A DNA stretch of 32,469 bases from Bacteroidota bacterium (GTDB taxonomy: Bacteria; Bacteroidota; Ignavibacteria; UBA10030; SZUA-254): positions 1 to 32,469 of the forward strand of contig JASEHD010000020.1 in NCBI GenBank assembly GCA_030019075.1, given 5' to 3'. Position numbers and translations under genes: made by a program. The notes below the pieces were generated by a model. The model had not been told where the DNA came from. It did no database searches and saw only the letters and a list, made by a program, of their open reading frames with translations. This document shows positions 1 through 8,758 of the stretch, in pieces (the first letter of the stretch is position 1; each line of letters begins with the position of its first letter).

Positions 1-2
1 CA

Positions 3-3000
3 CAAGATACACAACAGCGTGCATGGTTGTTACAATTTGCGAGCGATAAAGCACAAGAGTGGCAGATGAAGCGAGCCGAAGCAGAATCGATTGCCACAAA
101 ACTTGGTACGCCGATTCGGCAAACCTACGCTGATGGAGTAACAATTGAGCTTCAGCGATTTGAAGCAGGAATGCCAATTTACTACATGACGCACAATCTT
201 AGTGCAGCACGAACAATTTCTACGAATAAAGTGTGGCCAAGTGGTGGATATGGTTTTTCATTAACCGGAAGTACCGATACACTTGGAATTTGGGATGCAG
301 GCCGTGTAAGACTTGAGCATCAAGAATTTGCAACGAATAGAGTCACACAGGTTGATGGAGCTACTACCAATAACGACCATGCAACTCATGTAGCGGGCAC
401 AATGGTTGCTACCGGGGTCGTTGCAAGCGCAAAGGGTATGGCTTATCAAGCCAGACTAAGAGCTTGGGACTGGAATAATGACGAGAGTGAGATGGCTAAT
501 TCTGCTGCCGCGGGTTTGCGTGTGTCGAACCACTCCTATGGAATTCCTACTGGCTGGCGTTACAATTATTTTAATGACAATCGTTGGGCATGGTTTGGTG
601 ATACAACAATAAGTAATACTGAAGATTACAACTTTGGATTCTACAATTGGTTAGCAAGAAATTGGGACGACATAGCGAGGAACGCACCTCATTATCTAAT
701 TGTCAAATCAGCAGGTAATGAACGTCTGGAAGGACCTGCCAGCCAGCCGGTTCAACATTGGGTGCAGATAAGTGGACAATGGGTGCTTCGCACTATAACT
801 CGGAACCGGGACGGCGCACCTAATGGTTACGATTGTTTGAGTTACTATTCTGTTGCAAAAAATGTATTGACTATTGGTGCTGTGAATGATATTCCCGGTG
901 GGTACAACCAGCCCAGTGATGTAGGTATGTCATCTTTTAGTTCCTGGGGTCCAACCGATGATGGAAGAATTAAACCCGACATTGTCGCAAACGGTGTGGA
1001 TTTGTACTCTCCTATTGCATCAAGCAATACAGCATATGGCACTTATAGTGGTACATCAATGGCATCACCGAATGTTTCAGGGTCTATTGGTTTACTTTTA
1101 CAGCATCATAAAAATCTTTACGGAGATAATCCACTTCGCGCTTCAACCCTGAAAGCTTTAATTATACATACTTCAGATGAAGCCGGAACAAATCAGGGAC
1201 CAGATTATCAATTTGGCTGGGGATTGATGAATACTTTGAAAGCTGTGCAGGTTATAAAGGCAAATCATGAACGTGGTGGTTCTCACGTTTATGAATTAGT
1301 TCTTCAACAAGGCAGCACGATTGAAATGCAAATTCGTGCGTCAGGGACAGAGCCGCTTAGAGCAACAATATGCTGGACAGATCCGGCAGGTACTCCACCA
1401 TCGCCTTCACTGAACCCTACAACAAGGATGCTAGTTAATGATCTTGACGTTCGATTAATTAGGTTTGATGCAACTACGTTTTCACCATACGTGCTTAATC
1501 CAAGTAATCCATCCGCAGCCCCCACAACTGGTGATAATATACGTGATAATGTTGAGCAGGTACATATTCAATCGCCTCAAGCTGGTCTTTACACAGTGCG
1601 TATCTCACACAAAGGAACGCTCAGCGGCGGCTCGCAGGCGGTTTCTTTTGTCATAACTGGCAATACCGATATACTTGTTCGGGTTGATCAGAAATTAGAA
1701 GATAATATAACATCTGTGGATAGTATCGGGCGTTGGGAGGGCGGACCAATCTTTAAAAAATATCTTGCACCAAAAACATTTTCTTTCGCTGAAGGTGCTG
1801 CTGAAGTTCTTCGTGGAACAGATATTTTACATAGTAGTCAAAAGTACAATCGCTGGAATAAAGATATGAATGTTGTTAATCATCGCTCGTTTACAATACA
1901 AATTGGTGAATGGTCGATTATTTCTCAATTGAAATCCACCCATACTGGCATCACCATCCGCAACGAACTCATTGATGCGCCATCGCTAAATGGTGGAAGC
2001 ATCGAGTTCAAAGACCCGTGGCTTGTAGATGTAACCGATTCAAGATTTTATGAAGCACCATACGGATACAGAAACTTAGGGATGAATGCACCGTTCAAGC
2101 AGGAATCATCACCATTCTATCCAACTACCGCATCAAAATACAAAGGCGTGTTCTTGAATCAAGACCCGGCATTAACCCCTGCTTACTACAGCGTCCGTGT
2201 GCCGCAAACACAAACAATTGGAAATTTCCAATGCAGCTTCGTTGGCTGGGAAGCAACAGGTGCACAATTGGTTCAAGTTGGGTCAAATCCTACAGGTTAC
2301 GATCAAAAAGCAGTAATCTTTACTTCAGCCAATGCAATCGTCAAAGCCCGCTACAGAGCAACAAGTGCCTCTATCACAACTACGCTTGGTGCTGGTTGGC
2401 ATATGGTAAGTATTCCAGATACAGTTTCGAACTTTCATAGATCGGTTGTTTATTCAAATTCACCCGACGTGTTTGCTTATAATGCTCAGAGTGGAGTTTA
2501 TGTAAAAAAAGATACACTTAAAATTGGTGTTGGATATTGGGTCAAGTTTAGTTCAACACAGGATATTACATATACAGGTAAACCGATCTTCAAAGATTCG
2601 TTAACAGTATATAATGGCTGGAATATGATAGGTTCTATCTCGGCACCATTCCCGGTTTCAAAGCTCAAATCGTCCCCCAACAATATAATATCATCGGATG
2701 TTTTTGCTTATCGAGGAAGTTATGTACCGATAGATACCATAAAACCCGGTTATGGATATTGGATAAAGGTTAACCAAAATGGTAAGTTAATATTCGATTT
2801 AACTACGAGTAGCTACACAGCACCGGTAGTAAATTCTCCTGTACCTCCTAACCCTCCTTGCGAGGAACCACCCACTCCCACTTTGTCAGGCACAACTGTA
2901 TTACATAATAACATGAGATTCCCTCACTTGACTTGGACATCGAGCGGCAGTGGTATCACATATCGCTTATATCTCTATATGTGCTACACTGGCTTCGAGG

Positions 3001-3527
3001 ATTGTTATAGAGAAAACTCCGCCGTCTGTATGTATACAGGTCCAAATTTATCATTTACAGATTATTATATCGAAGTTGGGCACAAATTATCTACACGCAG
3101 AGCATATTATTTTGTGGTTGCAGAAAATGCTTGTAACGAGACATCAGGTAATTCTAATAAAATTTCTTATGCGGTAGGAACGACTGGCGATTTCAAGCAA
3201 GTCTGGGATTCAAACGTGGAAGAAAATAATATATTGCCATTAAATACAGAGCTATTAGATTGTTATCCAAATCCGTTTAATCCGCAAACCACGATACGCT
3301 ACACCTTAGCCGAGCCAGCACATGTGAAGTTAGTCGTACTGAATACGCTTGGGCAGGAGGTTGCAACACTTGTAGACGAAATGCAAGAAGCAGGATTCAA
3401 GTCGGTGAGGTTTAATGCCTCAGAACTTCCAAGTGGCGTATATTTCTATCAGATTGACGCAGGAAATCCCTCGTCACGCTCAGGACGATGGTTTAGAGAT
3501 ATGAAAAAACTCTTATTGGTTAAATGA
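3..3527 (+). CDS. T9SS-exported S8 (subtilisin-like) serine protease, 5' end cut by window edge
   Basis: The reading frame is open to the first bases of the window, so the true start and signal peptide lie upstream; the TTG at 27 is only an internal codon. Counting residues from 27, the S8 triad is Asp90 (LGIWDAG), His118 (DHATHVAGTM, with Ala where most subtilisins have Gly) and Ser344 (SGTSMASP); Asn231 (KSAGNE) is the likely oxyanion residue. A KP-43-like jelly-roll domain follows at about 420-550. Two GW(H/N)M...GYW(V/I)K repeats lie at about 780-930 and an FN3-like stretch at about 945-1040. A T9SS type A sorting tail runs from about 1075 to the end. This is probably an extracellular or surface protease whose tail is removed during export. 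The tail holds an unusual 8-codon insert (3468-3491). A terminator follows directly. The protease call is firm; substrates are unknown. Confidence 0.93.
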   Translation, partial: QDTQQRAWLLQFASDKAQEWQMKRAEAESIATKLGTPIRQTYADGVTIELQRFEAGMPIYYMTHNLSAARTISTNKVWPSGGYGFSLTGSTDTLGIWDAGRVRLEHQEFATNRVTQVDGATTNNDHATHVAGTMVATGVVASAKGMAYQARLRAWDWNNDESEMANSAAAGLRVSNHSYGIPTGWRYNYFNDNRWAWFGDTTISNTEDYNFGFYNWLARNWDDIARNAPHYLIVKSAGNERLEGPASQPVQHWVQISGQWVLRTITRNRDGAPNGYDCLSYYSVAKNVLTIGAVNDIPGGYNQPSDVGMSSFSSWGPTDDGRIKPDIVANGVDLYSPIASSNTAYGTYSGTSMASPNVSGSIGLLLQHHKNLYGDNPLRASTLKALIIHTSDEAGTNQGPDYQFGWGLMNTLKAVQVIKANHERGGSHVYELVLQQGSTIEMQIRASGTEPLRATICWTDPAGTPPSPSLNPTTRMLVNDLDVRLIRFDATTFSPYVLNPSNPSAAPTTGDNIRDNVEQVHIQSPQAGLYTVRISHKGTLSGGSQAVSFVITGNTDILVRVDQKLEDNITSVDSIGRWEGGPIFKKYLAPKTFSFAEGAAEVLRGTDILHSSQKYNRWNKDMNVVNHRSFTIQIGEWSIISQLKSTHTGITIRNELIDAPSLNGGSIEFKDPWLVDVTDSRFYEAPYGYRNLGMNAPFKQESSPFYPTTASKYKGVFLNQDPALTPAYYSVRVPQTQTIGNFQCSFVGWEATGAQLVQVGSNPTGYDQKAVIFTSANAIVKARYRATSASITTTLGAGWHMVSIPDTVSNFHRSVVYSNSPDVFAYNAQSGVYVKKDTLKIGVGYWVKFSSTQDITYTGKPIFKDSLTVYNGWNMIGSISAPFPVSKLKSSPNNIISSDVFAYRGSYVPIDTIKPGYGYWIKVNQNGKLIFDLTTSSYTAPVVNSPVPPNPPCEEPPTPTLSGTTVLHNNMRFPHLTWTSSGSGITYRLYLYMCYTGFEDCYRENSAVCMYTGPNLSFTDYYIEVGHKLSTRRAYYFVVAENACNETSGNSNKISYAVGTTGDFKQVWDSNVEENNILPLNTELLDCYPNPFNPQTTIRYTLAEPAHVKLVVLNTLGQEVATLVDEMQEAGFKSVRFNASELPSGVYFYQIDAGNPSSRSGRWFRDMKKLLLVK
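3468..3491 (+). repeat. 24-base in-frame insert in the S8 protease T9SS tail
   Basis: Eight codons (PSSRSGRW) separate YFYQIDAGN from FRDMKKLLLVK in the sorting tail. Removing them would leave a standard tail. It matches the insert at 17143-17166 in length, position and 16 of 24 bases. Confidence 0.65.
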
Positions 3528-3552
3528 CAATCCTCCGTTGTTTGTTCTTAGA

Positions 3553-3584
3553 AAGCCTCGGCGAAATTTCAGCCGGGGCTTTTC
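3553..3584. terminator. Bidirectional rho-independent terminator between convergent genes
   Basis: Arms AAGCCTCGGC (3553-3562) and GCCGGGGCTT (3572-3581) pair with one G-U, and TTTT follows on the + strand. On the - strand the hairpin is followed by a shorter T-rich run. It ends the S8 protease gene. The stop codon of the opposing glycosylase gene (3569-3571) lies in its loop, so the last codons of that gene run through one arm. Confidence 0.8.
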
Positions 3585-4333
3585 CTTCCACCTGAGGTGG
3601 ACGGATACGCCTCTGGTGTATATGTTTTTGAGACGAATGGACTATCTTTGATATAAAATCTCCAACGCTTTTCCTTTCCGTTATTTATTCCGATTCTTGT
3701 CGTGGAAACAATCTTTTCAGCCGTAGGCTGATCAGCCCTTGTCTGAGATTTCGGAACTGCTCCTCCAAAAGTAAGAAAGATTGAATCACCAAGTAAATCC
3801 GTTCCATTCTGCTCTCGTTTCAATCCAAATGCTTCACACAATTTCGCTGGTCCATTAGTCAAATTAACAACAACCCTCTTGCTTACATCATTCCATCCGC
3901 CGCAGGCGGACTCCAACAATCTCGACGAGTCGAGTCGTCGACCATTCCTCCGTTTTATCTCTCTGTTTCTTTTCATTATTTCAATACCTTTAATCGGCTC
4001 AACCGCTCTCAGCAAAACCGCTCTTCCTTTTCCTTCTTCTTCCGTTACGATGTTTGCGCAGAAGTGCATTCCGTATGTGAAATAAACGTAAAGATGTCCA
4101 CCTCTCCAGAACATCACATCGTTGCGTTTTGTTCTTCCGCGATACGCATGGCTCGCTGGATCGTTTTCGCCAAGGTAAGCTTCGACTTCGACAATTTTTC
4201 CAACGAGAAGATTCTTGTTTATTTTTCTGACAAGATATTTTCCAAGAAGGTCTTTTGCAACAGTTAGAGTTGAGCGAAGATAAAAAGGGCGAGGCAGTAT
4301 TTTCAGCTTTTTTTGTTCGAGACTAATTCCCAT
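3569..4333 (-). CDS. mpg: DNA-3-methyladenine glycosylase (AAG/MPG family)
   Basis: This base-excision repair enzyme removes alkylated purines such as 3-methyladenine from DNA. From the ATG at 4333 it has 254 residues; a TTG two codons upstream is possible, and neither has a clear ribosome site. Counting from that TTG, family motifs are EVEAY with catalytic Glu53 and Tyr55, His64 (ASHAY), Tyr86/Tyr89 and Asn96 in LYVYFTYGMHFCANI, Arg111 (LLRAVEP) and TNGPAKL at 161-167. These match human AAG Glu125, Tyr127, His136, Tyr159, Tyr162, Asn169 and Arg182. Unusual are a palindrome-encoded stretch at about 133-149, another around 200-208, and about 18 extra residues after the normal family end (SPFVSK), encoded by a double-hairpin repeat and the shared terminator. 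It is last in a - strand run, 50 nt after the TPR lipoprotein gene. The enzyme core looks intact. Confidence 0.93.
   Translation of the reverse strand: MGISLEQKKLKILPRPFYLRSTLTVAKDLLGKYLVRKINKNLLVGKIVEVEAYLGENDPASHAYRGRTKRNDVMFWRGGHLYVYFTYGMHFCANIVTEEEGKGRAVLLRAVEPIKGIEIMKRNREIKRRNGRRLDSSRLLESACGGWNDVSKRVVVNLTNGPAKLCEAFGLKREQNGTDLLGDSIFLTFGGAVPKSQTRADQPTAEKIVSTTRIGINNGKEKRWRFYIKDSPFVSKTYTPEAYPSTSGGRKSPG
3587..3620. repeat. Double-hairpin palindromic element at the 3' end of mpg
   Basis: The first hairpin is TCCACC-TGA-GGTGGA (3587-3601), perfect with 6-bp arms and a 3-base loop. Four bases later comes TACGCC-TCT-GGTGTA (3606-3620), the same geometry with one G-T pair. A close copy lies at 20784-20813 inside a T9SS sorting tail, where the second hairpin reads TACGCC-TCT-GGCGTA. 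Here it is read antisense as the extra C-terminal residues of the glycosylase. Confidence 0.8.
3717..3731. repeat. 6-3-6 palindrome inside mpg
   Basis: TCAGCC-GTA-GGCTGA is a perfect 6-bp inverted repeat with a 3-base loop. On the - strand it encodes the DQPTAE segment of the glycosylase, just before the conserved RIGI motif. The geometry is the same as the TCCGCC-type palindromes elsewhere in the window. Confidence 0.7.
3896..3942. repeat. Composite palindromic element in frame inside mpg
   Basis: TCCGCC-GCA-GGCGGA (3896-3910) is followed by a second inverted repeat, TCGACGA (3922-3928) and TCGTCGA (3935-3941). The 47-base stretch is read on the - strand without a stop and encodes residues from about Arg134 to Gly148. 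In the family the preceding helix normally leads much sooner to the LTNGP motif, so this looks like an in-frame insertion. Confidence 0.75.
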
Positions 4334-4383
4334 AGTCAAATACCGGTTGTTATAAAATGAATGAGAAAGTGTTGGTCAATATT

Positions 4384-4971
4384 TCAGACGCTTGCCGAGA
4401 GAATTTCAATCTCTTTTGCAAGAGCCGTTTGTCCAGCGACAGTTGAGACATCCTCGTTGAATTTTGGATTCAGAAGTTTGACATAAGCGAGACTCTGAGT
4501 GTAATTTGCAATAGCAAAAAAATTCTTGGCAACAAGAAGTTGAACATCTTTAAAATTTATAGATGCGTCTTTAGAGAATGACCAGGTTGGATTTGATTGA
4601 AGTATCGCAAGAGCAAGCTCATTAGAGGAGGAATAGTTTTTTCGTGCATTGTAAACAAACGCAAGTCCAGCTTTCATTTCAAGGTTTGTTGTATCTTTGT
4701 TTAATCCAAACAAAAACTTACTCATAGCGCTATCAAGTTTGTTTAGTTTTGCATTCGTCCATCCTAAACCGTTAATAGCGTCAACTAAATTAGCATCTTT
4801 GGTCAGAGCTTCACTAAAACGTGTTTGTGCAAGTTGATAATCTTTCCCTTGATATGCCTGCCATCCTTCAGCGAGTAGTTGAGCCGCTGTTTTTCCTTCA
4901 GGTTCGGTATTTTTATCACAAGAGATAAAAATGATCGAGAAGATGAGTATCCAAATAATTCTTAGATGCAT
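4384..4971 (-). CDS. TPR-repeat lipoprotein
   Basis: A 195-residue protein with a hydrophobic N-terminus ending in a lipoprotein cleavage site at Cys18 (FISCDK), so it should be anchored in a membrane by lipid. Residues about 28-130 read as TPR helices (LLAEGWQAYQGKDYQLAQ, then ALTKDANLVDAINGLGWTNAK, which is one canonical TPR spacing later). The C-terminal third is helical with no motif I recognise. It starts 9 nt after the stop of the giant BNR/T9SS gene, and its AAGGA ribosome site lies next to that stop, so the two are likely translationally coupled. TPR lipoproteins often act as scaffolds; a role in anchoring or assembling the neighbouring propeller protein is an inference only. Confidence 0.85.
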   Translation of the reverse strand: MHLRIIWILIFSIIFISCDKNTEPEGKTAAQLLAEGWQAYQGKDYQLAQTRFSEALTKDANLVDAINGLGWTNAKLNKLDSAMSKFLFGLNKDTTNLEMKAGLAFVYNARKNYSSSNELALAILQSNPTWSFSKDASINFKDVQLLVAKNFFAIANYTQSLAYVKLLNPKFNEDVSTVAGQTALAKEIEILSASV

Positions 4972-4980
4972 TCCAAATCC

Positions 4981-7900
4981 TTATTTGATTAAAATCATTT
5001 TAGATGTAGCATGATATTTTATGTTGTCGTTCATCTTTACCGTAATTCGGTAGAAATATATTCCAGTTGCGACAACCTCTCCCGAGTTATTCCTTCCATC
5101 CCATACGGCGTCGTGTTCACCTAAATCTTTTTGTTCGTTTATTAAAGTTTTGACTTCTTTCCCCATCAAATCAAAAATCTTTAAGGTAATATTACCCGGT
5201 TCAGGTACGACAAACCGAATCGTTGTGCTTATATTGAAAGGATTTGGATAGTTTTGATTCAATATGAATTTCGTTGGATTCTCATTTAATCCATCGGCAT
5301 CCTTTAATCCAATTGCATAAGTCCCTAACTTGGTAACCTGTATCGACACCAAGTTTTGTTCTGTATTAATCTGACTTTCAATAGGCACCCAAACATTTTC
5401 AGCTTTTTTAAAAAGAGTTATTGTTTTTCCAACCTGTTTTAAATTTTCATCCTCTGATGAGAATGCTATAGTTAATGCTGATCGAAACTCTCGCGCTGGT
5501 CCAAATTGATATGCCTTAAAAATAAACTGCGATTCCTGCTCTGAAATTTTTTCAGATGTATTTGTGAAATAAACATCTTCGTCCAAAGCATCGGGTGGAA
5601 CAGTAATGTGAGCAGATTTATCCAAACTATTCACAATTGTTGTTGTTCCGGCTTTTGCAAGCTGAACACCAAATGTTCGGGCTGCGTTTATTGGTTGGCT
5701 TATGGAGTCATTAGCCGTAACATTAAGCAAATATCTGCCATTGGAAGAAAATTTATAGCTTCCTTTAAAAACCCTCCATGAGATTGAGTCTAATATTACC
5801 GAATCAGGTGTTGATTCATTCACCGTTACTAACAATGATGGTCTCGTCGAGAGTGATTCAAGAGCGGTTACATAAAGATCGGCATATTGAGTCATAATTT
5901 GATTTTGGTGTATGATGATGGAAAGACCATTCGTTGCAGAGATTGGTCGGGAGCTTTTAAACATTCCACGTCCATGGGTTGCTGCAAATAAATATCCGTA
6001 ATCATTAAGGTCAAGGTCTGCAACGGAGACGTTTGCCATACCACTATTTTGTTGTATCCAGTTTATCCCGCCGTTATTTATTTCATAAATCCCAAGGTCA
6101 GTACCAATGATGATATGATTCGTGTTCAAGGGATTTATAAGGATTGTGTTCGCCGGTATATCCGGTAAATCACCGCTGATATCCTGCCAGCTTGTTCCGC
6201 GGTTTGATGAGCGAAAAATATGACCCGGTGTTGCCGGCGTGTTTGTGTTATATCCCGAATACCCTACGAAAACTCTATCTCGGTTCCCAGGATCAACGGC
6301 GATAGTTTTGATGTACCTGTTGGGTAGTGTGCTCTTCGTGATAGGCAGCCAACCAGATCCAGCATTGGTTGTTACCCAAATAGATGATGGCGAGGTTAAG
6401 CTTCCGCTTGTACCGATATAAATTGTTTGTGATGAAGTTTTTGCAATTGCTATTGCTGAAATATAGGCGCCAGTTGAGCCAGATCCATCACCTGTTAAAT
6501 CGTTGCTTATGGACGTCCACAATGATCCTCCATTTGTTGTTCTATAAATACGATAAGTACCAGCTACAAGAATTTTCGGGTCTGATGGATCCATAAAAAT
6601 AGGTGCGATGAATGCACAACGATCACTCGTCCCATCGAATTGATTGTTACCTTTTGTCGGAATTCCACTCATTATCCTTGACCATGTATTCCCTTGATCA
6701 AAAGACTTTTGGATGCAGAGATTCACGTATTCTGTGTAAACGATAGAAGGGTTTACATAATCAACCCAGGTACACCCGCCATCGCCACCAAGGGCTATCG
6801 ACCAACCGGGAACTGTAGCCGACTTCAAAGTTCCATTATCTTGTGTACCTCCGTAGTATATATTTTGGGTTGGATGAACTGCACCACTGTAAAATTGAAC
6901 AGTTCGAAAATTTTTATTAATGTCGATAAACGAACCTCCCCCATTCGTTGATTTAAAAATACCGCCGTCTCCACCGAAGTACATTATATCAGGATTGGAT
7001 GGATCGAAGGTTATCGCATGTTGATCGACATGAACGTACGGTTCCCCGTAGCCGTCACTTATTCGAAACCAATTTACACCCCCGTTTGTAGATTTAAAAA
7101 GATTGATTCCTCCTGTATATACGATGTTTGGATCTGATGGATGGACTGCAATAACATTGTTGTACCAACCTTGTCCACCTAAATGTGTACCGTTGACAGC
7201 TTGAGTGTAATCATACGGTGTTCCCACTGCAAACCAGCTCTCACCACTATTAGTCGATTTCTGGATACTGTGTGTATAAGAATTTGAATCTGCTAAACAT
7301 GCATAAAGAATATTGTTATTACTCGGTGCGATAGCTAAACTTATCCTTCGATATTTTGTTGTTGTCAAAGGGAAACCCGTAGTAAGTTTTCTCCACGAAC
7401 CGCCGCCATTTGTAGTTTTATAGATTCCATCTGTCGAAGCATAAAGACCATGTGCTGAATATAACGTGTTTGGGTTGTTCGGATCCATCACGAGGTCAAC
7501 GCAGAAATTTGATGATGATGATGGAGCGAAATCTTTAGTCCATTTGGCACCACCATCTGTCGATTTCCAAACACCAGCATCCTTTGCTGAAAGTGCAGCG
7601 TAAAGGATGCTCGGATTATTTGGATTGATGACGATTTTGTTAATAAAATAATAATAGTAAGGATCGCTTGCTTTCTGGAAATTTTTCAGAACTGACCACG
7701 AGTTACCCGCGTCGGTCGATTTGAGTATTCCAATTCCACGAAGTGCATCGACATTGAAATATCCTTCTCCAGTTCCAGAATAAATGATGTTTGGGTCGGT
7801 AGGATGAAACGTAATGCATCCAATCACTAAATTGGGTGCAAAATCTGTAAGAGGTTCCCACGTAGAACCAGCATCGGTAGTTTTCCAGATTCCACCACTT

Positions 7901-8277
7901 ACCGAACCGCAATAGATGATGTTGGGATTTGTTGGATGAATTGCAATTGAGCGTACGCGTCCGGCGATATTGTTCGGTCCAACCGATATCCACGCAACTG
8001 AAGAAATTGAATTAGATTTTGATAAGTTGTGCTTGCTGGTATGTTCAATTGCTTCCTCACGCCACCCATAGGGAATGAAACCTGTGGGATAAGCACGTTG
8101 ATCGTTATACCATCGCATTGCTTCCTTTGCTTCAGTAGCTTCAAATTCGTTTAGATCGTTTATTGCAGAGCGTTCAGGTTGTTGTGGTTTTCTATCGTTA
8201 CTATGGTAGATTGTAATAACAAACGCGATGATAAAAAATAAAATAGGCATAAATATTTTGAAGCCGGATAATTTCAT
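4981..8277 (-). CDS. Giant BNR/sortilin-type beta-propeller protein with T9SS sorting tail
   Basis: 1098 residues. A hydrophobic segment at about 8-25 serves as signal or anchor. From about 95 to 790 there are many BNR/VPS10-type repeats of the form IAIHPTNPNIIYCG ... GIWKTTDAGSTW, building one or more beta-propellers like those of sortilin and exo-sialidase-like proteins. Residues about 895-1000 resemble a ZU5-like domain (ITVPPDAL ... FGPAREF ... ITLFKK ... GTYAIGL). The end is a T9SS type A tail with FlgD-like features (YPNPFNIST, FDLMGKEVKTL, VWDGRNNSGEVVATGIYFYRI, KMILIK). It should be exported and surface-attached. No catalytic motif is visible, so binding rather than catalysis is likely. 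It lies 22 nt after the small lipoprotein gene and 9 nt before the TPR lipoprotein gene, indicating one transcript. Confidence 0.88.
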   Translation of the reverse strand: MKLSGFKIFMPILFFIIAFVITIYHSNDRKPQQPERSAINDLNEFEATEAKEAMRWYNDQRAYPTGFIPYGWREEAIEHTSKHNLSKSNSISSVAWISVGPNNIAGRVRSIAIHPTNPNIIYCGSVSGGIWKTTDAGSTWEPLTDFAPNLVIGCITFHPTDPNIIYSGTGEGYFNVDALRGIGILKSTDAGNSWSVLKNFQKASDPYYYYFINKIVINPNNPSILYAALSAKDAGVWKSTDGGAKWTKDFAPSSSSNFCVDLVMDPNNPNTLYSAHGLYASTDGIYKTTNGGGSWRKLTTGFPLTTTKYRRISLAIAPSNNNILYACLADSNSYTHSIQKSTNSGESWFAVGTPYDYTQAVNGTHLGGQGWYNNVIAVHPSDPNIVYTGGINLFKSTNGGVNWFRISDGYGEPYVHVDQHAITFDPSNPDIMYFGGDGGIFKSTNGGGSFIDINKNFRTVQFYSGAVHPTQNIYYGGTQDNGTLKSATVPGWSIALGGDGGCTWVDYVNPSIVYTEYVNLCIQKSFDQGNTWSRIMSGIPTKGNNQFDGTSDRCAFIAPIFMDPSDPKILVAGTYRIYRTTNGGSLWTSISNDLTGDGSGSTGAYISAIAIAKTSSQTIYIGTSGSLTSPSSIWVTTNAGSGWLPITKSTLPNRYIKTIAVDPGNRDRVFVGYSGYNTNTPATPGHIFRSSNRGTSWQDISGDLPDIPANTILINPLNTNHIIIGTDLGIYEINNGGINWIQQNSGMANVSVADLDLNDYGYLFAATHGRGMFKSSRPISATNGLSIIIHQNQIMTQYADLYVTALESLSTRPSLLVTVNESTPDSVILDSISWRVFKGSYKFSSNGRYLLNVTANDSISQPINAARTFGVQLAKAGTTTIVNSLDKSAHITVPPDALDEDVYFTNTSEKISEQESQFIFKAYQFGPAREFRSALTIAFSSEDENLKQVGKTITLFKKAENVWVPIESQINTEQNLVSIQVTKLGTYAIGLKDADGLNENPTKFILNQNYPNPFNISTTIRFVVPEPGNITLKIFDLMGKEVKTLINEQKDLGEHDAVWDGRNNSGEVVATGIYFYRITVKMNDNIKYHATSKMILIK

Positions 8278-8299
8278 ATACTGATCTTTCTCACCACCA

Positions 8300-8758
8300 T
8301 TATTCTAATACATCTGCCAAAAGCCATTCCCCTGCTTTAGTTAGCGTGATTTTGCCTTTAATAATACCGCCTGCTTTCAGTGCCTTTATCTTCAGGAGCC
8401 GTTTGTTTCGCTCATTCAGTAGGTCAATCTTGTGTGAATCATCGAGGACATAGTTTGGTTTTACGGTCATCCTTTGCCCGACTTCTGCAAAATTATCTAT
8501 TGCTCCAATCGATGAAACTTTTATGATGGCAATAGATAATTCGTACTGTAAATCATCAATAACTATCAACGAATCTATTATCGCATCTATTAACGCTGCA
8601 TTTTCTTTGAGGGTAGTGGGTTTGATAAGTATTGAATCTTGGACCAGTGAAAGAGCCGAATCATTAGTTTTCTTGCATTCCCTGGATTTATCTGATGAGC
8701 AGCAGCTATAACTAATGACAAAAAGAAAAATTAAGTTTATATAAAAAATAAGATTCAT
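8300..8758 (-). CDS. Small lipoprotein of unknown function
   Basis: I do not recognise the family. The frame extends upstream to 8866, but the ATG at 8758 puts a hydrophobic signal segment at residues 1-17 followed by Cys19-Cys20 (SYSCCSSD), a plausible lipoprotein site. This start gives 152 residues and is preferred over the longer form, whose leader is not signal-like. After a short polar linker the protein is mostly helical and ends in a basic stretch (NERNKRLLKIKALK) and a compact C-terminal segment. It is first in the - strand run, 22 nt ahead of the giant propeller gene, and diverges from the FKBP gene across a gap of about 140 bp that must hold promoters for both directions. Confidence 0.65.
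   Translation of the reverse strand: MNLIFYINLIFLFVISYSCCSSDKSRECKKTNDSALSLVQDSILIKPTTLKENAALIDAIIDSLIVIDDLQYELSIAIIKVSSIGAIDNFAEVGQRMTVKPNYVLDDSHKIDLLNERNKRLLKIKALKAGGIIKGKITLTKAGEWLLADVLE

Noticed and set aside
3605-3640. Remnant of a T9SS tail (frame reading GYASGVYVFE) after the S8 gene
   Set aside because: The S8 gene already has a complete tail and terminator, and the downstream bases encode the conserved glycosylase end on the other strand; the double-hairpin repeat explains the similarity better.
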